A stretch of 64,000 nt of DNA from Sphaerulina vaccinii (lineage: Eukaryota; Ascomycota; Dothideomycetes; Mycosphaerellales; Mycosphaerellaceae): NCBI GenBank assembly GCA_022570795.1, contig JAKUDP010000004.1, positions 1,550,001-1,614,000 of the forward strand. Reading direction: 5' to 3'. Each line of letters begins with the position of its first letter. Within the stretch, counting starts at the first letter, position 1. The notes under the pieces are model-generated. The model worked only from the letters and a program-made list of their open reading frames with translations, was not told where the DNA came from and searched no databases. Below are positions 21,153 through 33,100 of this stretch, one piece after another. The translations under genes were made by a program, and so were the position numbers.

Positions 21153-22451
21153 TTATGAGAGCCGCTCATCTGCGTGGACTGTCGTATTGAATGAAGCAGG
21201 TAGCGAGACTTCAAGCAGAGTCAAGTCTTCGGACAGATTCGTCAAGCTAGACTTATGGTGGGGAGGCAAGGTGTAAGCATCTCCTTCTGTAAGATCATGG
21301 GCACCTTGACCCTCACCATTCAGCGTACAGGTTCCAGTAAGGACGACTATTCGACATATCAGCGACGTATTCTTGGCGCAAAGTTAACATGCTAGCCTGC
21401 TTACATGTGAAGAGGATGTCCGAATCATGGCTTGTCACCACGCTATCCTGATTCCCTTCAATGGGACGTGCAACGCGTACTGTAGCCACGCCTTTCGTGC
21501 CATCTGCTATACCTGTATCGCGAGCTTCAAACCCAGGTATGCGCCAAGCTTTCCATACAGCATCCTTTGCGAGGCTATGCACGAACCGCTGCCCTTCCCA
21601 TTCCCTATCTGAGCGATGTGTTGGCGTAGGCAACTCCATATCCCAGTCGATAGTGGTAATGTGTTCAGCGGGCACTCCGATCTCCACGACTTGCAAGTTC
21701 TCCGATGACTCCAGGACACGATGCCTTATCTGCGGTGGTTGAATGACACAATCTCCAGCAGAAAGAATGAATGGAGGCCCTTGGTCTTCGTACACGAGAC
21801 GCACCCAGCCAGCGTAGCAGTAGATGAGCTGAAAGCCTATAGCATGGTAATGGACCTTGTCAGGCACAGGACCTGCATCTGGTATTCGGATGTGTGATGC
21901 GATGATGGCGCCACCGAGACGTGATGGGATCAGATCGCGATAGTGCATGCCTGCACGGCCAATGACCCAAGGAGCATTATCTTTGAGACGCCTCGTGGAG
22001 AATGCATGTTGCGTAGGAGGCTGAGGAGACTGGATATCTGCTGTGGCGAACTCGACTCTGGTTCCCGAAGGTGATATGAGAGCGTGAGAATCTGGAGTTT
22101 CGCGACATAGAAGGCGGATGGTGCCAGGAGCGGTCGTAGCTGACTTGTCTAGGCGCAAACGTAGACCGTGGCCAGATAGTGCTACGACTTGTGGGTCATC
22201 TGCTGGATACTGACATTGAACTCGTGTTAGCTATCTGTCCAGCAAGTCTTGTGTGTGATCTCCCTCGAACAATGATACTGTGCTGTACCTACAATCTGGT
22301 CCATTCGGAAGCTAAGATCATCACCAGTCCAAAATGCAATGTCTTCTGCGATACCCTTTGAGGGCAGCAGTATCTCAGCGGACTCAATAACCATCTTCTT
22401 TGCAACACCCTTGGTGCCATTAGCTCCATTCATTTGAGTCATAATTGCCAT
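21153..22451 (-). CDS. Bicupin (two RmlC-like cupin domains)
   Basis: Three exons (22451-22293, 22209-21405, 21346-21153; introns of 83 and 58 bp) encode 385 aa. Cupin 1 contains P-D-K-V-H-Y-H-A-I-G-F-Q (metal-ligand type H-x-H) and GDCVIQPPQIRHRVLESSE. The second domain is only complete after splicing: DSDILFTF is followed by VLTGTCTLNGEG and then EGDAYTLPPHHKSSL. Reading straight through the second intron gives an unlikely truncated end. Fungal bicupins include dioxygenases and decarboxylases that bind a metal through His residues; which reaction applies here is unknown. The gene is divergent from a sugar-type MFS transporter about 1.2 kb away, which could indicate a shared catabolic role. 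Confidence 0.8.
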
Positions 22452-23617
22452 GAAGAGATCGACAACGTAACAGTGTCGACGAAACTTGAGATGAGAGCTG
22501 TTGCAGGCGCAGCTCTTCGATATGAGGAGTCGGAACGCGATCCGTTTCCTCAGTACGGAACGGAAGAGGATTTCGGTCTCGCTGTAGCTGTCAAAGGACG
22601 CGATAGAGGCCTATCTCGCCTTGTGATAGGTATACCGGCCAATAAGAGGCCTCTCGTCTCAAAATCTGAAGATCTGAGTGTTCTCTTGCACTACTCTTGT
22701 CCAGATGTGTACAAACACGACACGGTATAATGATCAGCCTGATCTCTTTTAAACTATCGGGATCAACCAGTGCTGTGCTCTCTGGCGATGCCTAAGTTTC
22801 CAACTACCTGCGTGGCTGGCTGTGTCTGCTGCCCTGGTATGCTATCTCTTCCTGGCCTACATTGAAGGCTTTCTTGATGTAATCGCTCGCCGGCACACCA
22901 CTTGCGAGCCCACGCTGGTGCCTCGAACTGTTCCAAAATAAGGCTTCGGATGTGCTTGATACTCTCACGCGTCCAGGCACCCCGCGATCGTGACTGGGAC
23001 GGAATGCCACAGGATAGCAGTGTCCGGTCGATGAGGTCTGGCAGATGCGTTGGGATACCTCACCGTGCTGTTAGATCGGGAAAAGTTGACCTTGACCGAG
23101 GATTTGCCACCGATCTCGACTTGTTGTGAGACAGCATCAGCCTGTTTCCTGCATACCATCAATCTGCGACGCGTCAACCAGCGGTTGTGCTCGTCACGAG
23201 AGAAGTTGTCTCCAGAAGAAGGGTACAGGACGTGAAGACGTGAGGACATGGCCAAGACGGCCCGATTGCTTCAAACCTTCTTCAGATTCGTAGAATATTC
23301 CTAGTCTGGACAATAGACATGAAGAATCCATCCTCACAGGTCTTTGACAACCTCGCAGTCATGCCCACGATGTCGTTTAACAGCCCAGAAGGAGCCCGCA
23401 TACGTTCCCCAATAGCACTCCGCAATATGCACGCTCGCACGGGCTAGAGCATACAGATCGCTTCGAGACCAGGTGGACCAATTGGTGAAAACACGCGTAC
23501 CCCAGAGTGACTTGCATGACTTGTACGTACAAGTCTGTAGCGACCTCAGCCATCCCCTGGAAGACCGGCTGAATCCAGCGGGAGGAACGCGAATGTGCGT
23601 GAACGACGGCCTGTACA
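22452..23617. promoter_or_regulatory. Divergent region between bicupin and sugar transporter
   Basis: About 1.2 kb with only short, incoherent frames. It must contain both promoters. No motif assigned. Confidence 0.4.
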
Positions 23618-25267
23618 ATGCACTTCAAGTCGGCGATGGAGGCCAAGGACAGCTCGAGCAGTCTCAGCGACGACGGCAACGACAGACAGCAAGACCATCT
23701 GCAGATTCCTGGCGGCAAGATGGGCTCGAAGACGACTATGTACAATGTGCTTTTGGCTACATTCGCGGCCACTGGATCCTTTCTCTTTGGCTACGACAGT
23801 GGTGTCATGACAGATGTGATCGCTTCACCGAACTTTCTCAGCTATTTCAACACGGTCCAGACCAGTCCCATCATTGGAGCTATCAACAGCACATTCTCAG
23901 GAGGAGCTGTCCTTGGCTCACTAATGGGTGGCTTCACGATGGATCGCTTCGGCAGAAAAAAGACAATCCAGATAGGAGCCTTAATCGCAGCAGTGGGTGC
24001 CGTCTTACAATCCGCGGCAGTCAACCTAGCCATGATTCTGATCGGACGCATCATAGCAGGCTGGGCTGTAGGCCTAATGTCAATGTCAATTCCAGTCTAC
24101 CAGGCCGAGTGCGCTCACCCCAAGATGCGTGGCCTCATCGTTGGCCTTACACAACAAATGATTGGTATCGGATTCATCGTTTCTACCTGGTACGAAATTA
24201 TGCACAATTCGAGCGTTTGCGACATGTGCTGATTTATATACGTTTGTAGGATAGGATATGGATGCCACCACGCACCTGATACCAGCTCAGTACAATGGCG
24301 CTTCCCACTAGCCTTCCAGGTTCTCCCAGCTCTCGTACTACTCATTGGCTTCGCCTGGCTACCAGAAAGTCCTCGCTGGCTCATTGAGAACGATCGCTCA
24401 GAGGAAGGCTTCAAGACTTTGAGACGTATGCACTTCGACGGCGCCAATGCAGACTGGATCGATCACGAGTACGCCGAAATTAGCGCCACGATCTCCGCAG
24501 AGAAGGGCATCGCGACTCCTGGCTGGCGGGCGATGTTCGCAGTTCCAGAATGGCGAACGCGTCTCCTCCACGGCACATTGGTACAAGTCTTCACACAGTT
24601 CTCTGGGATTAATGCGATCAACTACTACCAGACGATAATGTACACATCCCTCGGATTCACAGGCTCCAAAGCTATACTTGTGGCCGGCATCTATAACTGC
24701 GTCGGCCCCATCACCAACCTCATCTTCATCGTCTTCATACTCGATCGCATCGGGCGGAAGAAGCCCCTCCTCTTCGGCGCAATAGGCATAACACTCGCTC
24801 TGATCTGCGAAGCAGCCTTGAACTCCCAGGACCCAACAGGAGATCGCCACTCTCTCAGTATAGCAGGAGTCTTCTTCATCTTCCTTGTCTCGATAATTTT
24901 CAGCCTCTCATTCGGACCAATAAGTTGGGTCTACACTTCTGAGATCATGCCAATGCAAATACGAGGCCGAGGCAATGCTTTCGCCACTGGAGTGGGAAAT
25001 TGGCTATGTGCGACTTTTATCGCTCAAGTGAGTCCTACTGCATTAGGAGAGATTGGTTGGAGGTACTACTTTGTGTTCGTGGGGTTCAATGTGTGCGTCA
25101 CGATACCTGTGATTTGGATATTCTTCAAGGAGACAAATGGTTTGAGTCTGGAGGGCATTGATATGTTGTTTGAAGATGGACATCGCGAGCGGACCTCAAC
25201 AGCTACGTTCCCGAAGACAGATACAATAGCTAACGCGAAGAGTAATAGCAACGACAAAGTTGCATAG
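23618..25267 (+). CDS. MFS sugar (hexose-type) transporter
   Basis: Exons 23618-24189 and 24250-25267 (60-bp intron) encode 529 aa; a start at 23636 is also possible. Family signatures are in order: GSFLFGYDSGV in TM1, MDRFGRKK after TM2, R-G-x(n)-Q-Q-M-I-G-I-G in TM5, PESPRWL before the central loop, QFSGINAINYY in TM7, DRIGRKK, and the ETNGLSLEGIDMLF end that matches the sugar-porter C-terminal P-E-T-x-G-x-x-L-E pattern. Twelve membrane helices fit. The protein is a plasma-membrane proton/sugar symporter or facilitator; the exact sugar cannot be told. Its neighbour is a bicupin transcribed away from it. Confidence 0.92.
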
Positions 25268-26119
25268 CACTACATGTATTTGAGCAACGTGCTATGGAGA
25301 ACCATTTCTTCATTTCCCTCCATCATACAGTGCTACAGTCCCTTGCTGAGAGCTCTTCTCCACTCGCTTGACCTCCCCCAAATGCGCGCGATACTTGCTA
25401 GAGAACTCTGGGTTCAATCTTCGTTCACATGACTACGACTTTCATGACTTTTATAGTTCGCTGTCAGTGCAAGCGCACGCCACGATCTGCGAGGTTTGCG
25501 GGGAAATGGTATATGCGGTATATGCGGAGGCCACGCAAGGTCTACACTTCCATCTTCATATGCTGTAGTCTTTTCCTTCTCACAGGAAGAGTCGCGGCAC
25601 TAACAGAATGAGTGCTCTGCTTCAGCACTGTTCTTGTATTGGCGCAGCATGTGTGTACACACGATCCGCTCTTGCTGTGAGTTGATGAGCTCTGCGCAAC
25701 AGCGTGTTATGCTTCGTCAACTTTTCTCTCAGACGGCGGCGTTCTTCACGCGCACCTCGACTGGCTAGTTCCACTGTTGTACTTCGTACTCTGCATATCT
25801 GCGAGATATGTCCTATCTCCTGGGGTTCAATTTTCGTCCTTCTGTGCGGTATAGCTGCAATTGGCGTTGGCGCAAGCTAACGAGGCATGTGCTGCACTTA
25901 TGCTTTTGCAACCACCCAAGAGACAATGGCTTCTGCTACCGGAGGGTTGGTCCGACCCAATGGCAAGCTTCTTCTCTTGACGAGGCTTGATCGTTTGGCA
26001 TTTCATCGTGCTAGGAGCTGGAATGGTTCCGCATGAAGACGAGAAGTGTATAAGATGCGGTCTGGTGTCTCGCTCGCCGTGTCGTACTCATGCGTTGTGT
26101 TCGCTGACACTCCAACATC
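25268..26119. other. Intergenic region, no gene seen
   Basis: No coherent frame. The last part is the 5' flank of the broken MFS gene. Confidence 0.4.
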
Positions 26120-27265
26120 ATGCCTGCCAAGCAGCACAGACATTCTCATACTGAGCACTCTGAGATCCGTAGGGATGACCTCTACCGTACCGAGACAGTG
26201 GCAGGTCTGCAGCAAGATGAGCTTGCCATCGAGGCTCGTGGTCGCAATGCCAGTGATATGCCAAAAGGCTACTTCTATAGCCGATACTTCCTGGGAAGTT
26301 ATATCGTAAGTGATCGTTTTGCTTTGTCGATGGTCGCTGCTCACACAATGTCAGGCAACCTTGATGAACTTCATCACTGCGAATGGCTCTTTCGCTCTAG
26401 TAGCTCCTCTTCTCGGTGTCATCAACGCTGAGATTGGTCCTGATGCGAACATCGTGTGGGTTCCTCTGGCTTACTTGCTTACTCTGACCGTGTTCCTTGT
26501 CCTGGTTGGTCGATTGACAGATATCTTCGGACGAAGGTGAGTCCATGATCGGCGGGACTGCCAGTCTTTGGAAGCCCGACTGACGTCTTCATAGATGGTT
26601 CTTCATCATATTTGCTGTCATTGGTACAATTGGCACGATCGTTGGCGCCACAGCTAAGAACGTGAATGCACTCATCGGCGCTTTCGTGCTCATTGGCGCA
26701 TCTGCTGGAGCCGGTCTGTCTTTCTTCTGGGCTCTCTCGGAGCTTGTACCCATGAATCGGCGTTTCATCGCCAACTCCCTCCTCTACTTCATCACGATTT
26801 GGTCGACAGGCCTGGGGGCTAAAGTAGCGACTGCGATGCTCAACACCGGTCCTGGCTGGAGAACTACTCCATGGGTCATGACAGCGCTCAATGGAACAGG
26901 GGCTGTATGCTGGGCACTCTTCTACTTTCCACCTACCTTTGAGCAATTGCATCGTCGCGCAAACCTCATTCACTTCATCACGAAGTTCGATTATGTTGGC
27001 TTCGTGCTCTTCGTCGCTGGAACCATACTATTTCTCCTTGGACTATCAGAGGTGGCTTGTACGCCTGGAGCTCCGCTCATGTTATCGCAACTCTTGTCGT
27101 TGGTACGGTCTTGCTCATCGCGCTCGGCTTTTGGTGTGCTTATGCGAAGCTGGAGACACGAACGCGACTGCGATTTCAGCGGTTCCAGGGATCAATGCCA
27201 ATATGCAAGCAGCGGCCGGCATGGCATACCAATACGCCAATAGCCAGGCATATAAGACCATATAG
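26120..27265 (+). pseudogene. Decayed TRI12-type MFS efflux transporter
   Basis: Exons 26120-26305, 26355-26536 and from 26595, with good splice sites, encode a TRI12-like N-terminal half: acidic N-terminus, YFLGSYI, LVGRLTDIFGRR, and helices to FLLGLSE. At about 27050 the frame shifts: the expected GGLYAWSSAHVIATLVVG continues in another frame. At about 27150 the sequence jumps into a third frame encoding a typical last-helix region (about 27160-27262: AISAVPGINAN, AAAGMAYQYANSQAYKTI). This implies that roughly five central helices are deleted. The frame then ends at a TAG (27263-27265) while transporter-like sequence seems to run on. With a frameshift, an internal deletion and a stop it cannot make a full transporter. 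It lies 154 bp upstream of the HET gene. Confidence 0.75.
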
Positions 27266-27418
27266 TTCTATAGTCTTCGGCCAATCAACGATCGTCTTGG
27301 CACTTTTGCCCTCGGTTTCCTTCTCTCCTCAGCTTTGTCGTAGCAGCCAACATCCATCTTCCCTCTTCGTCCACATTTCCCCCATTGCCATGGCTGACAG
27401 GACTGCCGATCATGTTCG

Positions 27419-29366
27419 ATGCAGTCCAACAACACCGACAAGCTGTTCGAGTACACAGCACTCGATACAAGCCGCCGGGAGATCAGAGTGCTCAAGCTCG
27501 TGAGAGGGTGCGATCCGAGCACAGACGAGCCGCTTCATTTTAGCATATCGATGATCCGACTGTCTAATGCATTACGTCGTGGACACCTAGAGGCAGCACT
27601 CCGGCTTCAGCCCTACTACGCTGTGTCGTACGCTTGGTCTGATAACCCACAGCCGACTGCCATTATTCTCAATGGGTCGAGAAGCAGTGCTCCGGACTCT
27701 GCTGTCGAGGCTTTGCGTGGCTTGCTATTGAGTTCACAGAAGGCTGCGCATAAACGTCTCTTCTGGATTGATGGAATCTGCATTGATCAGACTAACCCTG
27801 TGGAGAAGACGGAGCAGATTGCCTTGATGGGCGACGTGTACCGCACGGCTAAAAGCGTCCTTCTCTGGTGGGGCGCAGAAGATGGAAGTCCTCTCCAACT
27901 TTGCTCCACCTTTCACGAAGGGGGCGGGCCAGGGCCTGCGACAGCCAGCAAGTGGAAACCCATTCTGCGATCTATGGTCTCGCTGCTGAAGTCACGGTGG
28001 TTCAGCAGGCTCTGGGTCGTACAAGAGCTCATCTTGGCCAACAAGACAATATGCGTGCGTGGTGATTCGTGGTGTTCATGGGACGCCTTTGCAACCATGG
28101 TTCATCAGGTCAAGGGACGACTCGATCGCACAAATGAAGACTACAGTGTTGTCAACATAGTCGCTGTTATGTGCGATCTCCGCAAGACACGAAAATACCG
28201 ACCAGCGACAGAGCTTTTAGGCTTGAACATGCACTTTAACACAGGTATATCGCACGATAGAGTCTTCGCAATACTTGGCTTGCTAAAAGATCATCGGGAC
28301 TGCGATGTTGCAATAGCCTCGGGTTATGACCAGGACTTGTCTGTCTTATATGGAAGTGCTGCCTTTCTAGCTATGTCAGCCGATGGCAACCTCGATGTCT
28401 TGTGGCATGCAGCAATATCGACGAGTACAGCCCAGCAGCATGATACAGTATGGCCAAGCTGGGTCCCACGATACGATGCTCTCGACGTCAGATACAACAT
28501 GATGTGTACTGCAATGCTGGGAGGTAAACCTCATTCGCCGTATAGGTTGGGGCATCACGAGCTGGAAAGTCTACCGCACCTTGATGGAATACGCGTCAAC
28601 GGTATTATCGTTGGCACAGTGAGCAACGTGTCCGTGGTGTCGACGTCCATCACGGAAGATGAGATAGGAATCCCACTTGGCACAGGCCATTTTCAGACCA
28701 TGTCTGACCGCTTCGGAGAGTACCTGGATCTACAGCTGCACAGTGAAAATGTGGATTCAGTGCGTGAGCAGAACAAGCTTAGGACCAAAGTCATGGTCGT
28801 CCTGCTCAGTAGCCTTATAAGCGATGCTGTGCTCCACGAATTGAACATTGATTAATCAAAACCACAGTTGAAGCTATACTTCGCATACTGCCCCGGATCT
28901 GCAGCTTCTACACTTCAGACGAACTCATTTCAGCGATCCAGGAAGCCCGCGTACTAGATTGCTCGCCGATAGCTGCCTCCCCAACGCAGCTGGAACTCTG
29001 GCTCTCGAAGCATCAACATGCTCTCCCAGAGATCTGCAGACTGGCAGACAACGTCTTGGCAATTGCGAAGCGATGCGTTCTATTCAGCATCCATGACAGT
29101 GACGCGATCGGAGTCGCTTCGAATTGCATTGAGATTGGGGATCAAATTTGCTTGCTCTTTGGCGCCAGGGCAACATACGCTATGCGTCGTAAAGAAGGTC
29201 AATGGCGTCTGGTTGGAGTCGCGAATATACTGGATCCTGTGAAGGTATTGGCTGTGAGATGGTATAGTTACTGCAAGAGTATAAGCTGACATGTCTTCAG
29301 ATTATTACCAAGTTGGAGCTCGAAGGTCGTCTAGAGGCCAGGACGAGAACATTCGACATTGTCTGA
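27419..29366 (+). pseudogene. HET-domain (heterokaryon incompatibility) gene with a frameshift
   Basis: The main frame 27419-28855 (478 aa) has the HET core: YAVSYAWS, FWIDGICIDQTNPVEK, QIALMGDVYRTAKSVLLWWG and RWFSRLWVVQEL. It stops at TAA 28853-28855. From 28855 a different frame runs on open with the usual HET C-terminal region (IEIGDQICLLFGARATYAMR, WRLVGVANILDPVK). It then crosses a 56-bp intron (29245-29300) and ends at 29366. A one-base loss (or two-base gain) at about 28853 explains both halves. HET proteins mediate non-self recognition and cell death on fusion of unlike strains, and such genes often carry disabling alleles. An assembly indel is the alternative. If real, a truncated HET protein may still be made. 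Confidence 0.75.
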
Positions 29367-29481
29367 CATTGAAACACTATGGCAACTTCCCGCCTTGCTA
29401 TATTCCAGCCTCTGTCCTTACCAATGTTGCTCCATTCACTGTCTACCTCAAAATAGGGCTGCTCTTAAGAAGCTCAGTACG

Positions 29482-29931
29482 CTACACAACAGGCTCAGGA
29501 GGTCCCGGGAACGTTGGATCTGGTCTCGGCTCCCTCCCAGGTTGTGGCGCCATATCATGCACGCCGCCACCAGGTCGAGGATGCGTTGAATTAGATCCAC
29601 GTGGTAAAGAAGGACGGAAAGTGTGGAGACGTGCCGCAGAGAACGTGTACCTCCTTGGAGATGGGACTGGAGGCTTGGGAACTGGCTGCCTGGGCTTGAT
29701 AGGAGGATGGACGAGTGTCGAGCAAGTGGCATCGAAGACGTCCATGTTGTCATAAGCTTGTAGGAAGTCTCCGACTGGAGTCAAAGATGCTCGTGTTGGA
29801 GTCTGGATCGGATGGATTAGTGCGAATGGTCCGATGAGGCCCATGCGGATCGTTGGATGGACTTGGCGTAGCGGCGTCTCGGAGTGGTTAGACATCGTGG
29901 CTATAGTCACAAACAGTAAGCTGCTGCACAT
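29482..29931 (-). CDS. Possible small Pro-rich secreted protein
   Basis: 149 aa from the ATG at 29931-29929. A short hydrophobic start (MCSSLLFVTIAT) is followed by a hydrophilic, strongly Pro/Arg-rich body. The frame is also open upstream but without an ATG. It lies between the HET 3' end and the glyoxal oxidase gene, on the opposite strand to HET. No domain. It may be a chance frame; confidence is low. Confidence 0.3.
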   Translation of the reverse strand: MCSSLLFVTIATMSNHSETPLRQVHPTIRMGLIGPFALIHPIQTPTRASLTPVGDFLQAYDNMDVFDATCSTLVHPPIKPRQPVPKPPVPSPRRYTFSAARLHTFRPSLPRGSNSTHPRPGGGVHDMAPQPGREPRPDPTFPGPPEPVV

Positions 29932-30147
29932 GGTACTTATGCTCCTCCACGAAGCAGTCTTCACGAGGACGAGAGTAGTTCCTCACGACGACAGACGTGG
30001 CTACTTGACGTATCATGGAACAAAGCAAGTAGATATCTCTAGAGTCAGCATCAAAATCGCATTGTATATGTCTTCTATCAACACTTTCTCATCATCGTCA
30101 TCATGGATCCATCAATCATTCAGGCCGTTACACATCTCTTGTCTCAT

Positions 30148-33100
30148 CTAAAACAACTTCTGAGGCGCTCCCATGCCAGGGACCTTGAAGTTAGGATCAC
30201 CAGAAGGCCAATTACCAAGCTGACCAGGATCACCGCCAATTCTGACCCAAGTGGCAGTACTAGGAGTACCGGCGGAGTCGAGCAAGAAGATCTGGAACCA
30301 AGCCGGCGGACAAACGTTCGCGTTGGGTGGTGCAGTGATCGTGCAAGTGTTACCATTGCAAGAAGTTGCAAGGAAGAATGTCCTTTGACCCATGCTGTTG
30401 CCATGTGTACTAGCCACAGCACCCATAGCACTGACTCGCATCTTGCCTCCAGATCCCATCGAAGAGACTTGGAGCGTGTGAGAGGAGCCGTAAGCCCAGT
30501 CGAGGTCGGGAGAAGTGAACGCTGGACGAGGTGCGCCGCTGGTGAGGTATGGTGGGATGAAGTACTCGTTACGGTATTCTTGAGGGTTCTTACCATCCTC
30601 TGGGTCGGAGCCGGAGATGAGGACACGACCATCATCGAGAAGGACTGCTTGGGAGTGGTAGAGACGTGCGATGGTTGTGTTGGCCATGACTGTGAAGCGT
30701 TGTCCGAAGGGCTTGGTTGGGTCGTAGAGCAAGGCGCTGAGGTTGGGATCTGTGGCGAGACCGAAGCCGGCGACACCTTGTCGAGCACCACCAGTGATCA
30801 GGTATGTACCATCTGGCAGTGCAGCAACGTATGGCATGACTCGCCTGCTAGGCATACGCTCCATCTGCCACTTGGCGCCTGGCTGGTCTGGTGCAATGGT
30901 GATGCAATTGTCGAGTCCTACAGCCGCACCAGGATTGCTACCACCGCAGATGAGGATCTGGAGAGGGTCGGTGTATGGCGCTACTTGTGGCATGACCATG
31001 GCTGCACCTTCGAATGGGTATGTACGACCAGAGTCTGGACGATCAACAGAGCCGGGCATGTTTGGGAGCTGTAGGACAGGCTGTAGACTTCCAGGATCCA
31101 AGAGCAATGCCTCGTTGTAGTATCCGATGAAGATCTTTCCAGAAGGTAGGACGATCATGAATGGGTAGAGGTTGTTCGGGTCAGTGCGTTGTAGGTAATC
31201 ACACTGAAGCAAAGGACCAGTCCTCGGCAGAAGTTCGAGACTTGGAACTGGCTTGCCGTTCGAGCCATCTTCTCCTCCCATGACCATGACAGAGCCATTA
31301 GCTAGAGTCATAGCAGATGGGTACCATCGGCCGGCTTGTAGAGCTAATGTGTTGACATTCTCCTGCCAGTCGTTGGTACCAGCGACACCAGGGCTGCCAT
31401 CAGGCCAGTACAGACGGATACCTGCTGTTGATGGGGCCGACCATCCTCCAATGTTGATCTGGCGTCCAGCACGATCGGGCATCGTGAGTGAGGCAGCACA
31501 GAAGACATCGGTCTTGACGTGCAATGTACGGAAGGTACTGGTAGAAGGATCGTACTCGTACGCACCAGTGGAGCCTTGAGTCTGTGAAGTGCCGAACTTT
31601 TCGACAAAGGTGACTTTGCCATTACGGCTCGGTGCAGTGATGAGAGGAATCACAGGGCCTTGGGCGGTGTTGTCGAATCTGCCAGCAGCATTTCCAGTGG
31701 CAAAGGACCACTTGTTGAGAGGTGTCGACCAGGTGTATAACGAGATGGCATTCTGGCCACCACAGATCTCGCCACCATTGCTGCCTGCAGTGTCGTTGGA
31801 ACAGCGGTTGGCGCATTGTGTGTCTGGCATGAAGGTTGCACCAGCATCGAGGTAGTTTTGTGTGTCTCCACAGAAGCACTATACATTATTAGTCGAAGTG
31901 ATTGCAAGCAGACCGAAAGGCCACTTACCTGCGCGCCGTACTCTGTTCCAGCTACCGAGAAGCCGAACTGCTGGCACAAGTTGATACACATGGTGTTTGA
32001 GTTGTTGCTGGGGAAGTTCATGAAGTAAGGCAACGACCGCATGTTGTTGATGTTGTCCTTCAGGCATCCGGTGTAGTTCCATCCAGTTGGCAGAGCACTT
32101 CCAGTCAGGGGTCCAGGAGGTGTGCGTGGGCCCAGTGGACCACTAGAGTAGATTGAGTTCCTGCCTCCAGCGCCACACTTCTGAGTGGCATCGCCCGAAC
32201 AAGCCATATTGCACTCACTATCAGGTCGTAGCTGTGGCGAGTTGGCGACATAGTTGTCGCAGAAACACTGTGTGCCGTATTGCATTCCAGCAATAGTATA
32301 GCCCTTTCCGGAGCATTGAGAGATGCAGGATGGCACAGTGTTCGTTTGACTGTCTGGAAACTGGTAAGTCAAGGATCGGCCGGTCGAGTTGGTATCTGTG
32401 TAGCACCCTTGGTACTTGAAGCCATTGACAGTCGGCTGGGCTGAGGCTGATGTGGTGGAAGTAGTTGATGTCGACGTGGCGGGAGTCGTAGTAGCAGCAG
32501 GCGTCGTAGTAGGAGCAGCAGGAGTCGTAGTGGTAGCAGGAGCCGTAGTAGTCGGTGCTACTGATATTGGTGAATTAGCAGGCGTGGTCGATGTCGTAGA
32601 AGCTATAGAAGATGTTGTCGCACCTGTAGACTTAGCCGATGTCGTGGAGGTCTTAGAAGAAGATGCGCTCTTACTGCCAAAGGAATAGAGATTGAGGCGA
32701 TTCGGTCCTCCACAGATCTGACTCGAGTCTCCTTTGCAAGGCATGTTGCATTGAGCATTGCCATCTGATGCGGGTCCACCGCCTGCCTGAATGCTGTTGT
32801 CGCAGTAGCACTTGTGGAAGTCAGCTGATGTTCTCGATGTCCAGATGTGAGCAACTCACCTCCGCAGCGTATTCTGTGCCAGCTAGAGTATATCCAGCCT
32901 TCTGGCAAGCCTGCAAACAGTTGCCATTGGTCATGTTATTCGCGCCACCGGGAACCTGTGTACCAAAGCCTAGTGTACGGCCACCCACATTATCACTGTA
33001 GCAACCGATGCTCGTCCAGCCGGTAGGAAGGGTCATGTTAGGTCTCGTGGAAGGCTTCGTGTTCCCGGCAGCGTAGAGATTAAGTCGGTTACCTACAATC

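Noticed and set aside
26891..27265. A 124-codon frame over the broken transporter
   Set aside because: Only its last part (from about 27160) is transporter-like. The rest is an out-of-frame shadow, so it is not an independent gene.
30103..31074. A 323-codon plus-strand reading frame
   Set aside because: It lies entirely antisense to the catalytic exon of the glyoxal oxidase, which has clear motifs, and its own composition is not protein-like.
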